Assembly (NCBI GenBank): GCA_014239855.1
Contig: JAAZXY010000002.1
Coordinates: 1 to 64,000 of the forward strand
DNA from: Acidimicrobiales bacterium
Lineage (GTDB): Bacteria > Actinomycetota > Acidimicrobiia > Acidimicrobiales > MedAcidi-G1
DNA: 64,000 nt
Direction of reading: 5' to 3'
Shown here: in pieces, positions 24,416 through 33,635 of the stretch
Position numbering within the stretch: the stretch's first letter is position 1
Layout of the letters: every line of letters starts with the position of its first letter
Notes under the pieces: generated by a model
The model's database searches: none
What the model saw: the letters and a program-made list of their open reading frames with translations, nothing else
Told to the model about the DNA's origin: nothing
Translations under genes and position numbers: made by a program

Positions 24416-25882
24416 TCAGTCTCCGGAACCGGCGCTGGGGGACTCCGAGCCTCTCGACGAGTACCGGGACCGCGGACCCGAGACCTGCTTGTTGAGCCGC
24501 CGTGACAGGTGCAGGCCCTCGAGCACCAACTCCACGGCACTGGCCAGCAACGCCGTCCCGCTCCCCGTGTCCGGGACGGGCTCGTCACCCATGACCGCTG
24601 CGGCCGCCGTGGACAGGGCCGGAATCTCGGTCGCCACCTCGGCGTAGGCCGATGCTCCGAGATCGTCACCGGTGGACACGCCGTCATGGGTGTCGAACGC
24701 CTCGACCACCCCACGGTGCAGCGACCCGGGCACCAGATCCCGGAACACCGACAACACGGCGGCCTGCACGATCCGGCCGAGGATCTCACCGTCCCGGTCC
24801 TCGTCCAGGCTGTCCACCTCGACCTTGCCGGCCATGGCGGCCGGGAGCGCATCCAGATCCGAGACCCGCGGCACGGCCACCGATTCACCGGCCCGCACCG
24901 CCCGTCGCAACGCATTGGCGGCCAGCGCTTCCTGGCACGCCACCGACATGCGGACCGACACCCCGGACCTCTGGTTCAGATGCGGACTCCGTCGGGCCTC
25001 CTGGGCAATGGTGGCCACCACCCGGGTCATGAAATCGGGGATCACCACCTCGACGCCCTCGACCGTCGGGATGGTGGCCTCCTGGACCACGATGTCCATC
25101 TCGATCTCGGCGTCCAGCGGGTAGTGGGTCCGGATCTGGGAGCCGAACCGGTCCTTGAGCGGCGTGATGATCCGACCCCGGTTGGTGTAGTCCTCCGGAT
25201 TGGCCGACGCGAACAGGACCACGTCCAACGGCAGGCGAACCCGGTGGCCACGGATCTGGACGTCGCGTTCCTCGAGCACGTTCAGCAGCCCGACCTGGAT
25301 CCGTTCGGCCAGGTCCGGCAGCTCGTTCATGGCGAACAACCCCCGGTTGGTGCGGGGCACCAGGCCGTAGTGGATGGTCAACTCGTCGGACAGGTAGCGG
25401 CCCTCGGCCACCTTGATGGGGTCGACCTCGCCGATCAGGTCGGCAATGGAGGTGTCCGGCGTGGCCAACTTCTCGCCGTAGCGGTCACTGCGATGCACCC
25501 AGTCCAGCGGCGTGTCGTCGCCCTTCTCGGCCACCAGTTCCCGGCCGTGGCGCGACACCGGGGCGTACGGGTCATCGTTGATCTCCGATCCGGCGACGAT
25601 GGGCATCCACTCGTCGAGGAGTTCGGTGAGGCCGCGGATGAGACGCGTCTTGGCCTGGCCCCGTTCACCCAGGAAGATCACGTCGTGCCCGGCCAGCAGG
25701 GCGTTCTCCAGTTGGGGGAGCACGGTGTCCTCGTAGCCCAGCACCTCGGCGAACAGGGGCTCGCCGGCCCGGATACGGGCCACCGCGTTGCGGCGCAGCT
25801 CGGCGGCCACCGGAATCGATTCCCAACCGGTGGCCCGCAGTTCACCGACGGTCGTGGCGGCGGGCGGGGCTGACCGGGTCAT
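24416..25882 (-). CDS. MoxR/Mg-chelatase-I-like AAA+ ATPase
   Basis: 488 residues from ATG 25882, chosen because TATGGT is 7 nt upstream; an older-style start at 25900 is possible. The P-loop is GERGQAKTR, with Ala before the Lys instead of the usual Gly. The Mg-chelatase-like insertion and sensor pieces include NELPDLAERIQVGLLNVLEE (Walker B/sensor region) and LFASANPEDYTNRGRIITP. It matches the ATPase partner of the VWA gene at 18.7-20.7 kb. Divergent from the GH2-like gene with only 58 bp between start codons. The C-terminal ~40 residues are Arg/Ser-rich and disordered. Confidence 0.82.
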   Translation of the reverse strand: MTRSAPPAATTVGELRATGWESIPVAAELRRNAVARIRAGEPLFAEVLGYEDTVLPQLENALLAGHDVIFLGERGQAKTRLIRGLTELLDEWMPIVAGSEINDDPYAPVSRHGRELVAEKGDDTPLDWVHRSDRYGEKLATPDTSIADLIGEVDPIKVAEGRYLSDELTIHYGLVPRTNRGLFAMNELPDLAERIQVGLLNVLEERDVQIRGHRVRLPLDVVLFASANPEDYTNRGRIITPLKDRFGSQIRTHYPLDAEIEMDIVVQEATIPTVEGVEVVIPDFMTRVVATIAQEARRSPHLNQRSGVSVRMSVACQEALAANALRRAVRAGESVAVPRVSDLDALPAAMAGKVEVDSLDEDRDGEILGRIVQAAVLSVFRDLVPGSLHRGVVEAFDTHDGVSTGDDLGASAYAEVATEIPALSTAAAAVMGDEPVPDTGSGTALLASAVELVLEGLHLSRRLNKQVSGPRSRYSSRGSESPSAGSGD

Positions 25883-25889
25883 GGCGGGC

Positions 25890-25895
25890 ACCATA
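25890..25895 (-). promoter_or_regulatory. Leaderless-type -10 (TATGGT) for the AAA+ gene
   Basis: TATGGT is 7 nt before ATG 25882. Confidence 0.45.
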
Positions 25896-25928
25896 GCCAC
25901 CGGTCCCCCGTCGGTATCCGGTCGGGCC

Positions 25929-25934
25929 TAGCGT
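25929..25934 (+). promoter_or_regulatory. Leaderless-type -10 (TAGCGT) for the GH2-like gene
   Basis: TAGCGT is 6 nt before ATG 25941. The divergent promoters share a 33-bp core (25896-25928). Confidence 0.45.
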
Positions 25935-25940
25935 CAGGGA

Positions 25941-28067
25941 ATGGACACCCCCGGGGCGCTGCCCGGACCGTGGCGGGCCGTGGAGGCCGACGAGACGCTC
26001 CGGCGCGACTTCCCCCTCGAGGACCTCGACGACGGCGACTGGCCCGAGGTCACGGTTCCCGGGGCATGGCGCAGCACCCCGCAGTTCGCCGAATCCGACG
26101 GACCGCTCCTGTATCGCACACGCTTTTCCACCCGGACGCCGGAGCCCGACCGACGGACCTTCCTGGAGTTCGCCGGGGTCACCTTCCAGGGCGACGTGTG
26201 GCTGGACGGTTCCTACCTGGGGCCCACCGAGGGGTCGTTCATCCCCCACCTCCTCGAGGTCACCGAACCGGTCCGGTCCCGCTCGGACCACCTGCTGGCC
26301 GTGGAGGCCACCTGTCCGCCCATCGGCAACCCCGACGAGAAGCGCACGTTGACCGGCACCACCCAGGGTGGCCGGGGCATCGCGCCGTGGAATCCCGGCG
26401 GGATCGGACGCCCGGTCCGACTCCGGGAGACCGGCCCCATCCCTCTGCTGCACGTCCGGGTGGTCTGCACCCGGGCCACCGAGTCGGTGGCCACCCTGGC
26501 CTTCCGGGCGGTGGTCCATGCCGACCGCCCCCGGGCCGCGGTGTTCCACACCCGGGTGCTGGGCATCGACCATCGTCACCGTCAACCGCTGGCCGGCGGC
26601 GAGAACCGGGTCGAGTGGTCGGTCCGGGTCCCCCGGCCGCCGCTGTGGTGGCCCGCCGAGATGGGCGACCAGCCGCTGCACGACGTCGAGTTGGAGGTGG
26701 CCACCGAGGACGGTCGGGTCAGTGACCGGGTGGTCCGGCGCACCGGCTTCCGGTCGGTCCGGATGCAGGACCACGTGTGGTCCATCAACGGGGAACGGCT
26801 CTTCCTGCGAGGGGCGATCGTCCCGCCGCTGGACCGCGACCTGTCCCGGGTGACCGCCGAATCAGCGGCGGCCGACCTGGCCCTCGCCCGGGGCACCGGC
26901 CTGAACCTGCTCCGCCTCGTCGGCCACGTGTCGTCTCCCGCGTTGTACGCCGAGGCCGACCGGATGGGGATGCTCCTGTGGCAGGACCTTCCGCTGACCG
27001 GCGGCTACCACCGTGGCGTCCGGGCCCAGGCAGCCCGCCAGGCCCGCGACGCGGTCGACCTCCTGGGCCACCACCCCTCGGTGGTCGTGTGGTGCGGCCA
27101 CGACGCCCCCGATCCCGTCGACCGGACCCGGGCCGTCCCCCGCCAACTGGACCAGCAGCTGCCGACGTGGAACCGGACGGTGCTGGACCGCACGGTCCGC
27201 CGGGCCCTGGACCAGGCCGACCCGTCCCGCCCGGTGATCAGCCACTCCGGTGTGCTACCCAACCCACCCCGGATCGACGACGCCACCGGCCACCTCTGGT
27301 TCGGGTGGTACAGCGGGCGGCGGGGCGACCTCGCCGGCTACGTGGACCGTGTGGGTCGGGCCGGTCGGTTCGTGTCGGCCTTCGGTTCCCAGTCCATCCC
27401 CGAGGACTCGCCCGCCCTGACCGACGGGACGCTGGACGCCGACTCGTGGCCGGCCATCGACACGGAGCGTCTGGCCCTCGACCACGGCGCCGAGGCCGAC
27501 GTGCTGATCCGCCGCTTCCCCCCGGCCGGTCGGTCGGGGCCCGACGAATGGGCGGGCGACACCCGGCGCCATCAGGACCAGCTGCTACGGATCCAGATCG
27601 AAGCCCTGCGACGCCGCAAGTACCGGCCCGCCGGGGGATTCGCCCTCGACCGCCTGCTCGACGGTGCACCGGCCATCTCCGGGTCCCTGGTCGACCACCG
27701 GCGGGTTCCCAAGCCGGCGCTGGCCACCGTCGCCGCGGCGTGTGCGCCGACCATCGTGGTGGCCGATCCCCCGCTGGAGTCCATTGCCCCCCGCTCCACC
27801 GTGTCGGTCCGGGTGGTGGTCGTCCACGACGGTCGCCAGCCCGTCGAACACTGCCGGGTGGACGCCGGTCTCCGGATCGGCGGTGACGGCCCGGTGGTCC
27901 AACGATCGTGGGGTGGCCCCCTCGAGCCCGACTCGGTGACGCTCATCGGCACCCTCGAGGTCCCCCTCGGGGACGCCACCGGAGCCGTCACCCTGGAGTT
28001 GGACCTGACCCTCGACGGCGTCGCCGCGGCCACCAACCTCTATGAGGGCCGGATCGGCGCCGACTGA
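25941..28067 (+). CDS. GH2 beta-mannosidase-like protein lacking both catalytic glutamates
   Basis: 708 residues. The order of domains is that of GH2: an N-terminal sugar-binding jelly-roll (FLEFAGVTFQGDVWLDGSYLG), Ig-like domain, TIM barrel from ~residue 275 and C-terminal Ig-like part. In the barrel the acid/base motif W-C-G-N-N-E is W-C-G-H-D-A (Ala389) and the nucleophile motif S-E-Y/F-G-F-Q is S-A-F-G-S-Q (Ala480). Both catalytic Glu are Ala, while RFVS, HPSVVVWCG and the carbohydrate-binding strands are kept. A catalytic role is therefore unlikely. No signal peptide. It precedes sdhCAB by 73 bp on the same strand but is unlikely to be in that operon. Confidence 0.78.
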   Translation: MDTPGALPGPWRAVEADETLRRDFPLEDLDDGDWPEVTVPGAWRSTPQFAESDGPLLYRTRFSTRTPEPDRRTFLEFAGVTFQGDVWLDGSYLGPTEGSFIPHLLEVTEPVRSRSDHLLAVEATCPPIGNPDEKRTLTGTTQGGRGIAPWNPGGIGRPVRLRETGPIPLLHVRVVCTRATESVATLAFRAVVHADRPRAAVFHTRVLGIDHRHRQPLAGGENRVEWSVRVPRPPLWWPAEMGDQPLHDVELEVATEDGRVSDRVVRRTGFRSVRMQDHVWSINGERLFLRGAIVPPLDRDLSRVTAESAAADLALARGTGLNLLRLVGHVSSPALYAEADRMGMLLWQDLPLTGGYHRGVRAQAARQARDAVDLLGHHPSVVVWCGHDAPDPVDRTRAVPRQLDQQLPTWNRTVLDRTVRRALDQADPSRPVISHSGVLPNPPRIDDATGHLWFGWYSGRRGDLAGYVDRVGRAGRFVSAFGSQSIPEDSPALTDGTLDADSWPAIDTERLALDHGAEADVLIRRFPPAGRSGPDEWAGDTRRHQDQLLRIQIEALRRRKYRPAGGFALDRLLDGAPAISGSLVDHRRVPKPALATVAAACAPTIVVADPPLESIAPRSTVSVRVVVVHDGRQPVEHCRVDAGLRIGGDGPVVQRSWGGPLEPDSVTLIGTLEVPLGDATGAVTLELDLTLDGVAAATNLYEGRIGAD

Positions 28068-28079
28068 GAGACGCCCGCT

Positions 28080-28085
28080 ACCCTC
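28080..28085 (+). promoter_or_regulatory. Candidate -10 (TACCCT) for sdhCAB
   Basis: TACCCT would give a ~50 nt leader ending in GAGGAGGG, an excellent ribosome site 5 nt before ATG 28141. Confidence 0.35.
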
Positions 28086-28140
28086 AGGCCTGCGAACGCC
28101 CCTTCCCGTCGTACCGGGGCCGCCGCACGAGGAGGGAACC

Positions 28141-28980
28141 ATGGCCCAGACCACCGAGCAGCGCTACCGCGTGGCGCCGGTCCGACCGCGTGGCCGCCAG
28201 TGGCCCTTCCCGCTGAACCTGTACCAGAGCGCGGTGGGTCGCAAGTGGGTCATGGCCGTCACCGGCATCGGGCTCATCGGGTTCGTGCTGGTCCACATGA
28301 TCGGCAACCTCCACATCTACGAGGGCCCGGCCCGGATGCACGAGTACGCCGAGTCGCTGCGGACCCTGGGCGGTGGCCTGGTTCCCAATGGCGCCATCCT
28401 GTGGCTGATGCGGGCCGGCCTGCTCTCCATGTTCGTCCTGCACCTGCACTCGGCCATCACCCTCAGCCGAATGAGCGGCAACGCCAGCGAGAAGGCCGGC
28501 GTGGTCAGCGGGGCCAAGAAGTACGAGGGCGGACGGGACCACATCGCGGCCACGTTCGCCAGCCGCACCATGCGCTGGACCGGCCCCATCATCGCCCTGT
28601 TCATCCTCTACCACCTGGCCGACCTGACCTGGGGCTGGTGGCTGGGTGACGACTTCGTGGCCGGCGATCCGTACCACAACGTGTCGACGTCGCTCGGCGC
28701 CCTGCCGGTGGCCATCCTCTACGTGGTGGCCAACATTGCGTTGGCGTGGCACATCTACCACGGGGCCTGGTCGATGTTCCAGAGCCTCGGCGTGAACAAC
28801 CCCCGCTACAACCACCTGCGGCGCACGCTGGCCACCGGCCTGGCCGGCCTGATCCTGATCGGGAACCTGAGCTTCCCGATCCTCACCCAGGCCGGCCTGA
28901 TCGACGAGGACGAACGCCAGTGCCCGATCAGCGAGGTCGAGGGCAACGCCTGCCTCGCCGAGCAGGCCTCGGACCACTAG
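28141..28980 (+). CDS. sdhC: Succinate dehydrogenase cytochrome b558 subunit SdhC
   Basis: 279 residues. Single membrane anchor of the one-subunit (b558) class, with ~5 helices: [13 protein letters not shown] and [14 protein letters not shown] carry His residues that can ligate the two haems, further His in [10 protein letters not shown] and [11 protein letters not shown]. It anchors the complex and passes electrons to the quinone. ATG 28141 follows GAGGAGGGAACC. The Cys-rich acidic C-tail ([18 protein letters not shown]) is unusual. First gene of sdhCAB. Confidence 0.9.
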   Translation: MAQTTEQRYRVAPVRPRGRQWPFPLNLYQSAVGRKWVMAVTGIGLIGFVLVHMIGNLHIYEGPARMHEYAESLRTLGGGLVPNGAILWLMRAGLLSMFVLHLHSAITLSRMSGNASEKAGVVSGAKKYEGGRDHIAATFASRTMRWTGPIIALFILYHLADLTWGWWLGDDFVAGDPYHNVSTSLGALPVAILYVVANIALAWHIYHGAWSMFQSLGVNNPRYNHLRRTLATGLAGLILIGNLSFPILTQAGLIDEDERQCPISEVEGNACLAEQASDH

Positions 28981-29005
28981 GCGACGGATCGGCAGGAGAG
29001 ACACC

Positions 29006-30961
29006 ATGAGCATCGCAACCCCGCCCGTCCAGACCGGGACCAGCCCGGCCCTGGACAGCAAGATCCCCAACGGCGACGTGGCCGACATGTGGGAGAACCA
29101 CAAGTTCTCCATGAAGCTGGTCAACCCCAACAACAAGCGCAAGTTCGACGTGATCGTCGTGGGCACCGGCCTGGCCGGCGCCTCGGCGGCCGCCTCGTTG
29201 GGCGAGTTGGGCTACCGGGTGAAGGCCTTCACCTTCCACGACAGCCCCCGACGTGCCCACTCGATCGCCGCCCAGGGCGGGATCAACGCGGCGAAGAACT
29301 ACCCGAACGACGGTGACTCGGTCCACCGCCTGTTCTACGACACCGTCAAGGGCGGCGACTACCGCTCCCGGGAGGCCAACGTCCACCGCCTGGCTGAGGT
29401 CTCGGTCAACATCATCGACCAGGCCACCGCCCAGGGCGTGCCCTTCGCCCGCGACTACGGCGGCCTGCTCGACAACCGTTCGTTCGGCGGCGCCCAGGTG
29501 TCGCGGACCTTCTACGCCCGGGGCCAGACCGGCCAGCAGCTGCTCATCGGTGCCTACTCGGCCCTGATGCGCCAGGTGGCCGCCGGGACGGTCGAACTTC
29601 ACAGCCGCTCCGAACTGCTCGACGTCGTCAAGAAGGACGGCCGGGCGTGTGGCATCGTGACCCGCGACCTGGTGTCCGGCGAGGTCACCCCGCATTCGGC
29701 GCATGCCGTGGTGCTGGCCACCGGCGGCTACGGCAACGTCTACTTCCTGTCCACCAACGCCATGATGTGCAACGTCACCGCGGCGTGGCGGGCCCACAAG
29801 AAGGGCGCCTTCTTCGCCAACCCCTGTTACACGCAGATCCACCCGACCTGCATCCCGGTCAGCGACGACTTCCAGTCCAAGCTCACCCTGATGTCCGAGT
29901 CGCTGCGAAACGACGGCCGGATCTGGGTGCCCGACGCCCACGACGACGCCCGCATGGCGGCCGACATCCCCGAGGCCGAGCGGGACTACTACCTGGAACG
30001 CAAGTACCCGGCCTTCGGCAACCTCGTGCCACGCGACGTGGCCTCACGCAACGCCAAGACGGTGTGCGACGAGGGCCGAGGCGTGGGCCCGTTGAAGAAC
30101 GGCGTGTTCCTCGACTTCCAGGCGGCCATCGCCCGTGACGGCGTGGACGCCATCTCCGAGAAGTACGGGAACCTCTTCGACATGTACCACCGGATCACCG
30201 GTGAGAATCCGTACCAGCAGCCCATGCGGATCTACCCGGCCATCCACTACACGATGGGTGGCCTCTGGGTGGATTACCACCTGATGACCACGGTGCCCGG
30301 CCTGTATTCGATCGGCGAGTCCAACTTCTCGGACCACGGCGCCAACCGGCTCGGGGCGAGCGCCCTCATGCAGGGCCTGGCTGACGGCTACTTCGTGCTG
30401 CCGTACACCATTGGCGACGACCTGGCCGGGCTGCTCGGCCAGTCCGCGGTGCCGACCGACGACCCGGTGTTCACCGAGGCGATCGCCGGCGTGAACGACG
30501 AGCAGAACCGCTGGCTGTCCATCAACGGGACGAAGTCGGTCGACCACTACCACCGGGAACTCGGTCGCGTCGTCTGGGAGCACATCGGCATGGGCCGAAC
30601 CCAGGCCGGCCTCACCCGGGCCCTCTCGGAGATCCCCGCCCTGCGGGATGAGTTCCACTCCAACGTGCGGGTGCTGGGCAGTGCCGAGACCCTCAACCAG
30701 TCCCTGGAGAAGGCCGGCCGGGTGGACGACTTCTTCGACCTGGCCGAGCTCATGGCCCGCGACGCCCTCGAGCGGGAGGAGTCGTGTGGCGGCCACTTCC
30801 GCGAGGAACACCAGACGGCCGAGGGTGAGGCCCAGCGCGACGACGAGAACTTCGCCCACGTGGCGGCCTGGGAGTGGAACGGTGAGGACACCGCCCAGAC
30901 CCGCCACCGCGAGGAACTGTCCTTCGAGAACGTGGCGCTGGCCCAGCGCTCCTACAAGTAG
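29006..30961 (+). CDS. sdhA: Succinate dehydrogenase flavoprotein subunit SdhA
   Basis: 651 residues, normal length. The FAD site starts at [17 protein letters not shown]; the covalent-FAD His is in [15 protein letters not shown] (His85). [18 protein letters not shown] and the downstream [13 protein letters not shown] region match SdhA of complex II in actinobacteria. Oxidises succinate to fumarate. A ribosome site (AGGAGAG) is 5 nt before ATG 29006, 25 bp after sdhC. C-terminal His/Glu-rich tail follows the usual end of SdhA. Confidence 0.96.
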   Translation: MSIATPPVQTGTSPALDSKIPNGDVADMWENHKFSMKLVNPNNKRKFDVIVVGTGLAGASAAASLGELGYRVKAFTFHDSPRRAHSIAAQGGINAAKNYPNDGDSVHRLFYDTVKGGDYRSREANVHRLAEVSVNIIDQATAQGVPFARDYGGLLDNRSFGGAQVSRTFYARGQTGQQLLIGAYSALMRQVAAGTVELHSRSELLDVVKKDGRACGIVTRDLVSGEVTPHSAHAVVLATGGYGNVYFLSTNAMMCNVTAAWRAHKKGAFFANPCYTQIHPTCIPVSDDFQSKLTLMSESLRNDGRIWVPDAHDDARMAADIPEAERDYYLERKYPAFGNLVPRDVASRNAKTVCDEGRGVGPLKNGVFLDFQAAIARDGVDAISEKYGNLFDMYHRITGENPYQQPMRIYPAIHYTMGGLWVDYHLMTTVPGLYSIGESNFSDHGANRLGASALMQGLADGYFVLPYTIGDDLAGLLGQSAVPTDDPVFTEAIAGVNDEQNRWLSINGTKSVDHYHRELGRVVWEHIGMGRTQAGLTRALSEIPALRDEFHSNVRVLGSAETLNQSLEKAGRVDDFFDLAELMARDALEREESCGGHFREEHQTAEGEAQRDDENFAHVAAWEWNGEDTAQTRHREELSFENVALAQRSYK

Positions 30962-30992
30962 TCCCGAGCCGGAGAGAACAGGGGAACACGAC

Positions 30993-31775
30993 ATGTCTTC
31001 AGGAACGGGCGAGATCATCAACGTCACCCTCAAGGTGTGGCGTCAGGACGGGCCGGCCGACAAGGGTCGCTTCGACGTCCACCCGCAGGCCATCAGCACC
31101 GACGCCTCGTTCCTCGAGATGCTCGACCAGCTGAACGAGCAGCTCAACGACGCGGGCGACGAGCCGGTGGCCTTCGAGAGCGACTGCCGTGAGGGCATCT
31201 GCGGCACGTGTGGCGTGATGATCAACGGTCGTGCCCACGGTCCGCAGAAGGCCACGGCCACCTGCCAGCTGCACATGAGGGAGTTCCGCGACGGCGACGA
31301 GATCGTCATCGAGCCCTTCCGGGCGGCCGGCTTCCCGGTGCTGCGTGACCTGGCCGTGGACCGTTCACCGCTGGACCGCATCATCGAGTCGGGGGGCTAC
31401 ATCTCGGTCAACACCGGCGCGGCCTCGGACGCCAACCTCACCCCGGTGCCCAAGGTGGCCGCCGACATGGCGTTCGACGCTGCGGCGTGCATCGGTTGCG
31501 GGGCCTGCGTGGCGGCGTGCCCGAACTCGGCCGCCCAGCTGTTCACCTCGGCCAAGATCGGCCATCTCGGCCTGCTGCCCCAGGGCCAGGCCGAGCGGTG
31601 GAGCCGGACCGAGGCCATGGTCGAGACCATGGAGGAGTTCTTCGGTTCGTGCACCAACCACGGAGAGTGCTCCGAGGCGTGCCCGAAGGAGATCTCGCTG
31701 GACTTCATCGCCTTCATGAACCGTGACTACATGAAGGCCAAGGTCAAGAACCGGGCGCTGGCCGGCCAGCGCTGA
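30993..31775 (+). CDS. sdhB: Succinate dehydrogenase iron-sulphur subunit SdhB
   Basis: 260 residues from ATG 30993; the open frame upstream is shadow coding of sdhA. The plant-type 2Fe-2S ligands are C65, C70, C73 and C91 (CREGICGTC spacing). The C-terminal ferredoxin-like domain has [18 protein letters not shown] and [14 protein letters not shown], giving one 4Fe-4S and one 3Fe-4S cluster. Transfers electrons from SdhA to the quinone. Ribosome site GGAGAGAAC ahead of the start. Last gene of the operon. Confidence 0.95.
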   Translation: MSSGTGEIINVTLKVWRQDGPADKGRFDVHPQAISTDASFLEMLDQLNEQLNDAGDEPVAFESDCREGICGTCGVMINGRAHGPQKATATCQLHMREFRDGDEIVIEPFRAAGFPVLRDLAVDRSPLDRIIESGGYISVNTGAASDANLTPVPKVAADMAFDAAACIGCGACVAACPNSAAQLFTSAKIGHLGLLPQGQAERWSRTEAMVETMEEFFGSCTNHGECSEACPKEISLDFIAFMNRDYMKAKVKNRALAGQR

Positions 31776-31800
31776 ACGGACACCCTTCACCGAACAATCG

Positions 31801-31821
31801 CCCATCGCGAATCGCGATGGG
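31801..31821. terminator. Perfect inverted repeat after sdhB
   Basis: 10-bp arms CCCATCGCGA / TCGCGATGGG around one base; no T-run. Either a terminator or a regulator site. Confidence 0.45.
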
Positions 31822-31978
31822 TCATCCGGTTGACAGAAGCGCATTCCGGCGCGACGGTAGGCGTGCCGCCCGATTCCGCGGTGTGACCCGCTGCTCCACT
31901 GACCGGAACACCGGGTACCCAGCGGATCGGGAGGTGCACGGACACGGCAGCGACCACGGGTGAACGGGAGGAGATCAC

Positions 31979-32077
31979 ATGCGATCTGGACCCTCCCCCT
32001 CGTCGGTTCCGACCCCACCGATCGCCCCTCTCGGGGAATCGTCGGGTTGGCCGTGCCGGTCACCGCCCGACGGGTGA
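31979..32077 (+). CDS. Possible short peptide gene (32 codons), weakly supported
   Basis: ATG 31979 follows a near-perfect GGAGGAG ribosome site with 6 nt spacing. The peptide is Ser/Pro-rich (MRSGPSPSSVPTPP...) and looks low complexity. Nothing in it resembles a known family. I record it because the ribosome site is so good, but chance is likely. Confidence 0.2.
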   Translation: MRSGPSPSSVPTPPIAPLGESSGWPCRSPPDG

Positions 32078-32184
32078 GTTCGAGGTCCGCCGAACGAGTC
32101 GGTCCCCTCACGCTCTCGCGACCAGAGCCCTGCTGGGCCACGGAGAACGTTGACGAGTGACGACTCGAAACCGGGCCTGGCGAT

Positions 32185-32219
32185 GGCGACGTCCTTCCAC
32201 CCGCCGGAAGGGCGTCGCC
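32185..32219 (-). terminator. Strong hairpin after the alpha/beta hydrolase gene
   Basis: 14-bp stem (GGCGACGTCCTTCC with GGAAGGGCGTCGCC, one G-T pair) around a 7-nt loop, 42 bp beyond the minus-strand stop. Confidence 0.6.
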
Positions 32220-32238
32220 TTCGCGTTCGGGGTCAGGC

Positions 32239-32280
32239 GACCCGAATCAGGTGACCCGAATCAGGTGGCCCGAATCAGGT
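32239..32280. repeat. 14-bp tandem repeat, 3 copies over a stop codon
   Basis: GACCCGAATCAGGT at 32239 and 32253, GGCCCGAATCAGGT at 32267. The stop codon of the hydrolase gene (32261-32263) is inside the second copy, so the last residues of that protein are repeat-encoded. Confidence 0.85.
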
Positions 32281-33139
32281 GCGCCTGCAGACGGGGCAGC
32301 AGTTCGGGCACCAGGCCGTCCGGCAACTCATGCCCGAGTTCCTCGACCAGCCAGAGTTCGGCCCCCCGGATCCCCTCGGCGAGCGCCAGGGCGTGCTCCA
32401 CGCTGAACACCGGGTCAGCCGTGCCGTGCACGACCAGCGTGGGCGTGGCGATCTCGTCAAGGCGATCCAGGCGCGACGGGGACGCCCCCACGGCGACGCC
32501 GTGTCCCGACTCCGGATACCAGCACCGGGCGACCTCGGCCACGGCGATGGCCAGTCGCTCGGCGGTGGGTGCCGGGTAGCGGGGCCCGGCGAACCATTCG
32601 CCCTGCTCGACAATCCACGATGCCCGGGCGGCGTCGGTTCCCGGAGGCTCGGCGAACAACCGCTCGGTCATCCGGTCGATCAACCAGTCAGCGGCCATCG
32701 GAAGCCGTTCGTCGCCCAGTCCGGGGGTGGAACAGACCAGCGTCAGGGAGGCCACCCGGTCGGCGTGGTCCAGTGCCAGAATCTGGCCGACCATGCCACC
32801 CATGGATCGGCCGATCACATGGGCCCGGTCGATCCCGTGGGCATCCATCACGGTCACCGCATCGTCGGCCAGGTCTTCCAGCGTGTAGCCCACGTCGCCC
32901 GGAACCTTGGTGGACAGGCCGCTGTCCCGATGGTCGTAGCGGACCACCCGGTGGCCGAGGGCCGTCAGGGGCTCGATGAGCGCCGGCGTCCAACTGGTGC
33001 AGTGGGCGTCGGCGCCGGCCACCAGCAGCACCGGCAGGGTCGGCGGGAGGGTCGGCGATCCATCGTCGGGGCCGTCGGCACCGGTGGGCTTGAAGCACTC
33101 CGAGAACAACTCGACGGCGAACGACTCGGTCCCGGTCAC
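32261..33139 (-). CDS. Alpha/beta hydrolase
   Basis: 292 residues from GTG 33139 (TACCCT 7 nt upstream). Canonical fold: oxyanion-hole VLLVAGADAHCTSW, nucleophile elbow GRSMGGMVG with Ser, then HGTADPVFS (Asp) and EELGHELP (His). The triad is complete. Substrate cannot be said; the family covers esterases, lipases and epoxide or ester hydrolases. Divergent from the thioesterase gene with 61 bp between starts and both -10 boxes in that gap. Confidence 0.87.
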   Translation of the reverse strand: MTGTESFAVELFSECFKPTGADGPDDGSPTLPPTLPVLLVAGADAHCTSWTPALIEPLTALGHRVVRYDHRDSGLSTKVPGDVGYTLEDLADDAVTVMDAHGIDRAHVIGRSMGGMVGQILALDHADRVASLTLVCSTPGLGDERLPMAADWLIDRMTERLFAEPPGTDAARASWIVEQGEWFAGPRYPAPTAERLAIAVAEVARCWYPESGHGVAVGASPSRLDRLDEIATPTLVVHGTADPVFSVEHALALAEGIRGAELWLVEELGHELPDGLVPELLPRLQAHLIRAT

Positions 33140-33146
33140 GGTGCCG

Positions 33147-33152
33147 AGGGTA
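33147..33152 (-). promoter_or_regulatory. Leaderless-type -10 (TACCCT) for the hydrolase
   Basis: TACCCT is 7 nt before GTG 33139. Confidence 0.45.
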
Positions 33153-33187
33153 CCGGTGCCGTCCGATGCCGTGGGCGGCGCCGGGGC

Positions 33188-33193
33188 TAGCGT
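33188..33193 (+). promoter_or_regulatory. Leaderless-type -10 (TAGCGT) for the thioesterase
   Basis: TAGCGT is 7 nt before GTG 33201. Confidence 0.45.
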
Positions 33194-33200
33194 CGCCGCC

Positions 33201-33635
33201 GTGTCCCACCGTCACCCCGTGAAGGTCCGATTCTACGAACTGGACCCCTACGGCCACCTGAACCACAGTGTCTACGTGCAGTTGTTCGAGACCGGACGGG
33301 TCGAACTGCTCGACGAGGCCGGCCTGGGCCTCCATGACCTGGAGAGTGAGGGCTACCGCTTCGTGGTCAGCCAGATCGCCACGAAGTTCCTGGCCTCCGC
33401 GGTGGGCGGCGACGCCCTGATTGTCGAGACTGAGGTTCTGGAGATCCGCCGGGCCTCGTCCCGCTGGGGTCAGAAGATCCTGCGAACCGATCCCGGGACC
33501 GGGGTCGAACACGTGCTGGCCACCCAGGAGGTGGTCGCCGCGGTCACCGGAACCAACGGACGCCCCACCCGGTTCCCGGCCGCCATGGTCGACCGCCTCG
33601 GCCCGTACCTGGCCGACGCCACACCGGTCACCTGA
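33201..33635 (+). CDS. Acyl-CoA thioesterase, YbgC/FadM (4HBT) family
   Basis: 144 residues from GTG 33201. Single hotdog domain with the family active-site region VRFYELDPYGHLNHSVYVQ, where the catalytic Asp is in E-L-D-P. Core strands SQIATKFLASAVGGDALIV follow. Cleaves acyl-CoA thioesters. Its TGA overlaps the start of the DUF368 gene by one base (TGATG), so translation is coupled. The open frame upstream of the GTG lies over the hydrolase and is not part of the gene. Confidence 0.86.
   Translation: MSHRHPVKVRFYELDPYGHLNHSVYVQLFETGRVELLDEAGLGLHDLESEGYRFVVSQIATKFLASAVGGDALIVETEVLEIRRASSRWGQKILRTDPGTGVEHVLATQEVVAAVTGTNGRPTRFPAAMVDRLGPYLADATPVT

Larger units (their letters stand above)
31776..32184. 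other. Gap between convergent genes with several inverted repeats and no convincing gene
   Basis: At 31801-31821 CCCATCGCGA-A-TCGCGATGGG is a 10-bp perfect inverted repeat 26 bp after the sdhB stop, a candidate terminator. At 31888-31925 CCGCTG/CAGCGG enclose CCGG-aaca-CCGG (nested hairpin). A TTGACA occurs at 31830, without a clear -10. Open frames on both strands here lack homology-like features and are short. Confidence 0.5.

Noticed and set aside
31960..32160. A 66-codon frame in the post-sdhB gap
   Set aside because: No homology-like features and a random composition; only its internal ribosome site led to the separate note.
32239..32280. Tandem repeats as CRISPR array or insertion-sequence ends
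   Set aside because: Units are adjacent without spacers, 14 bp long, and there are no cas or transposase genes.
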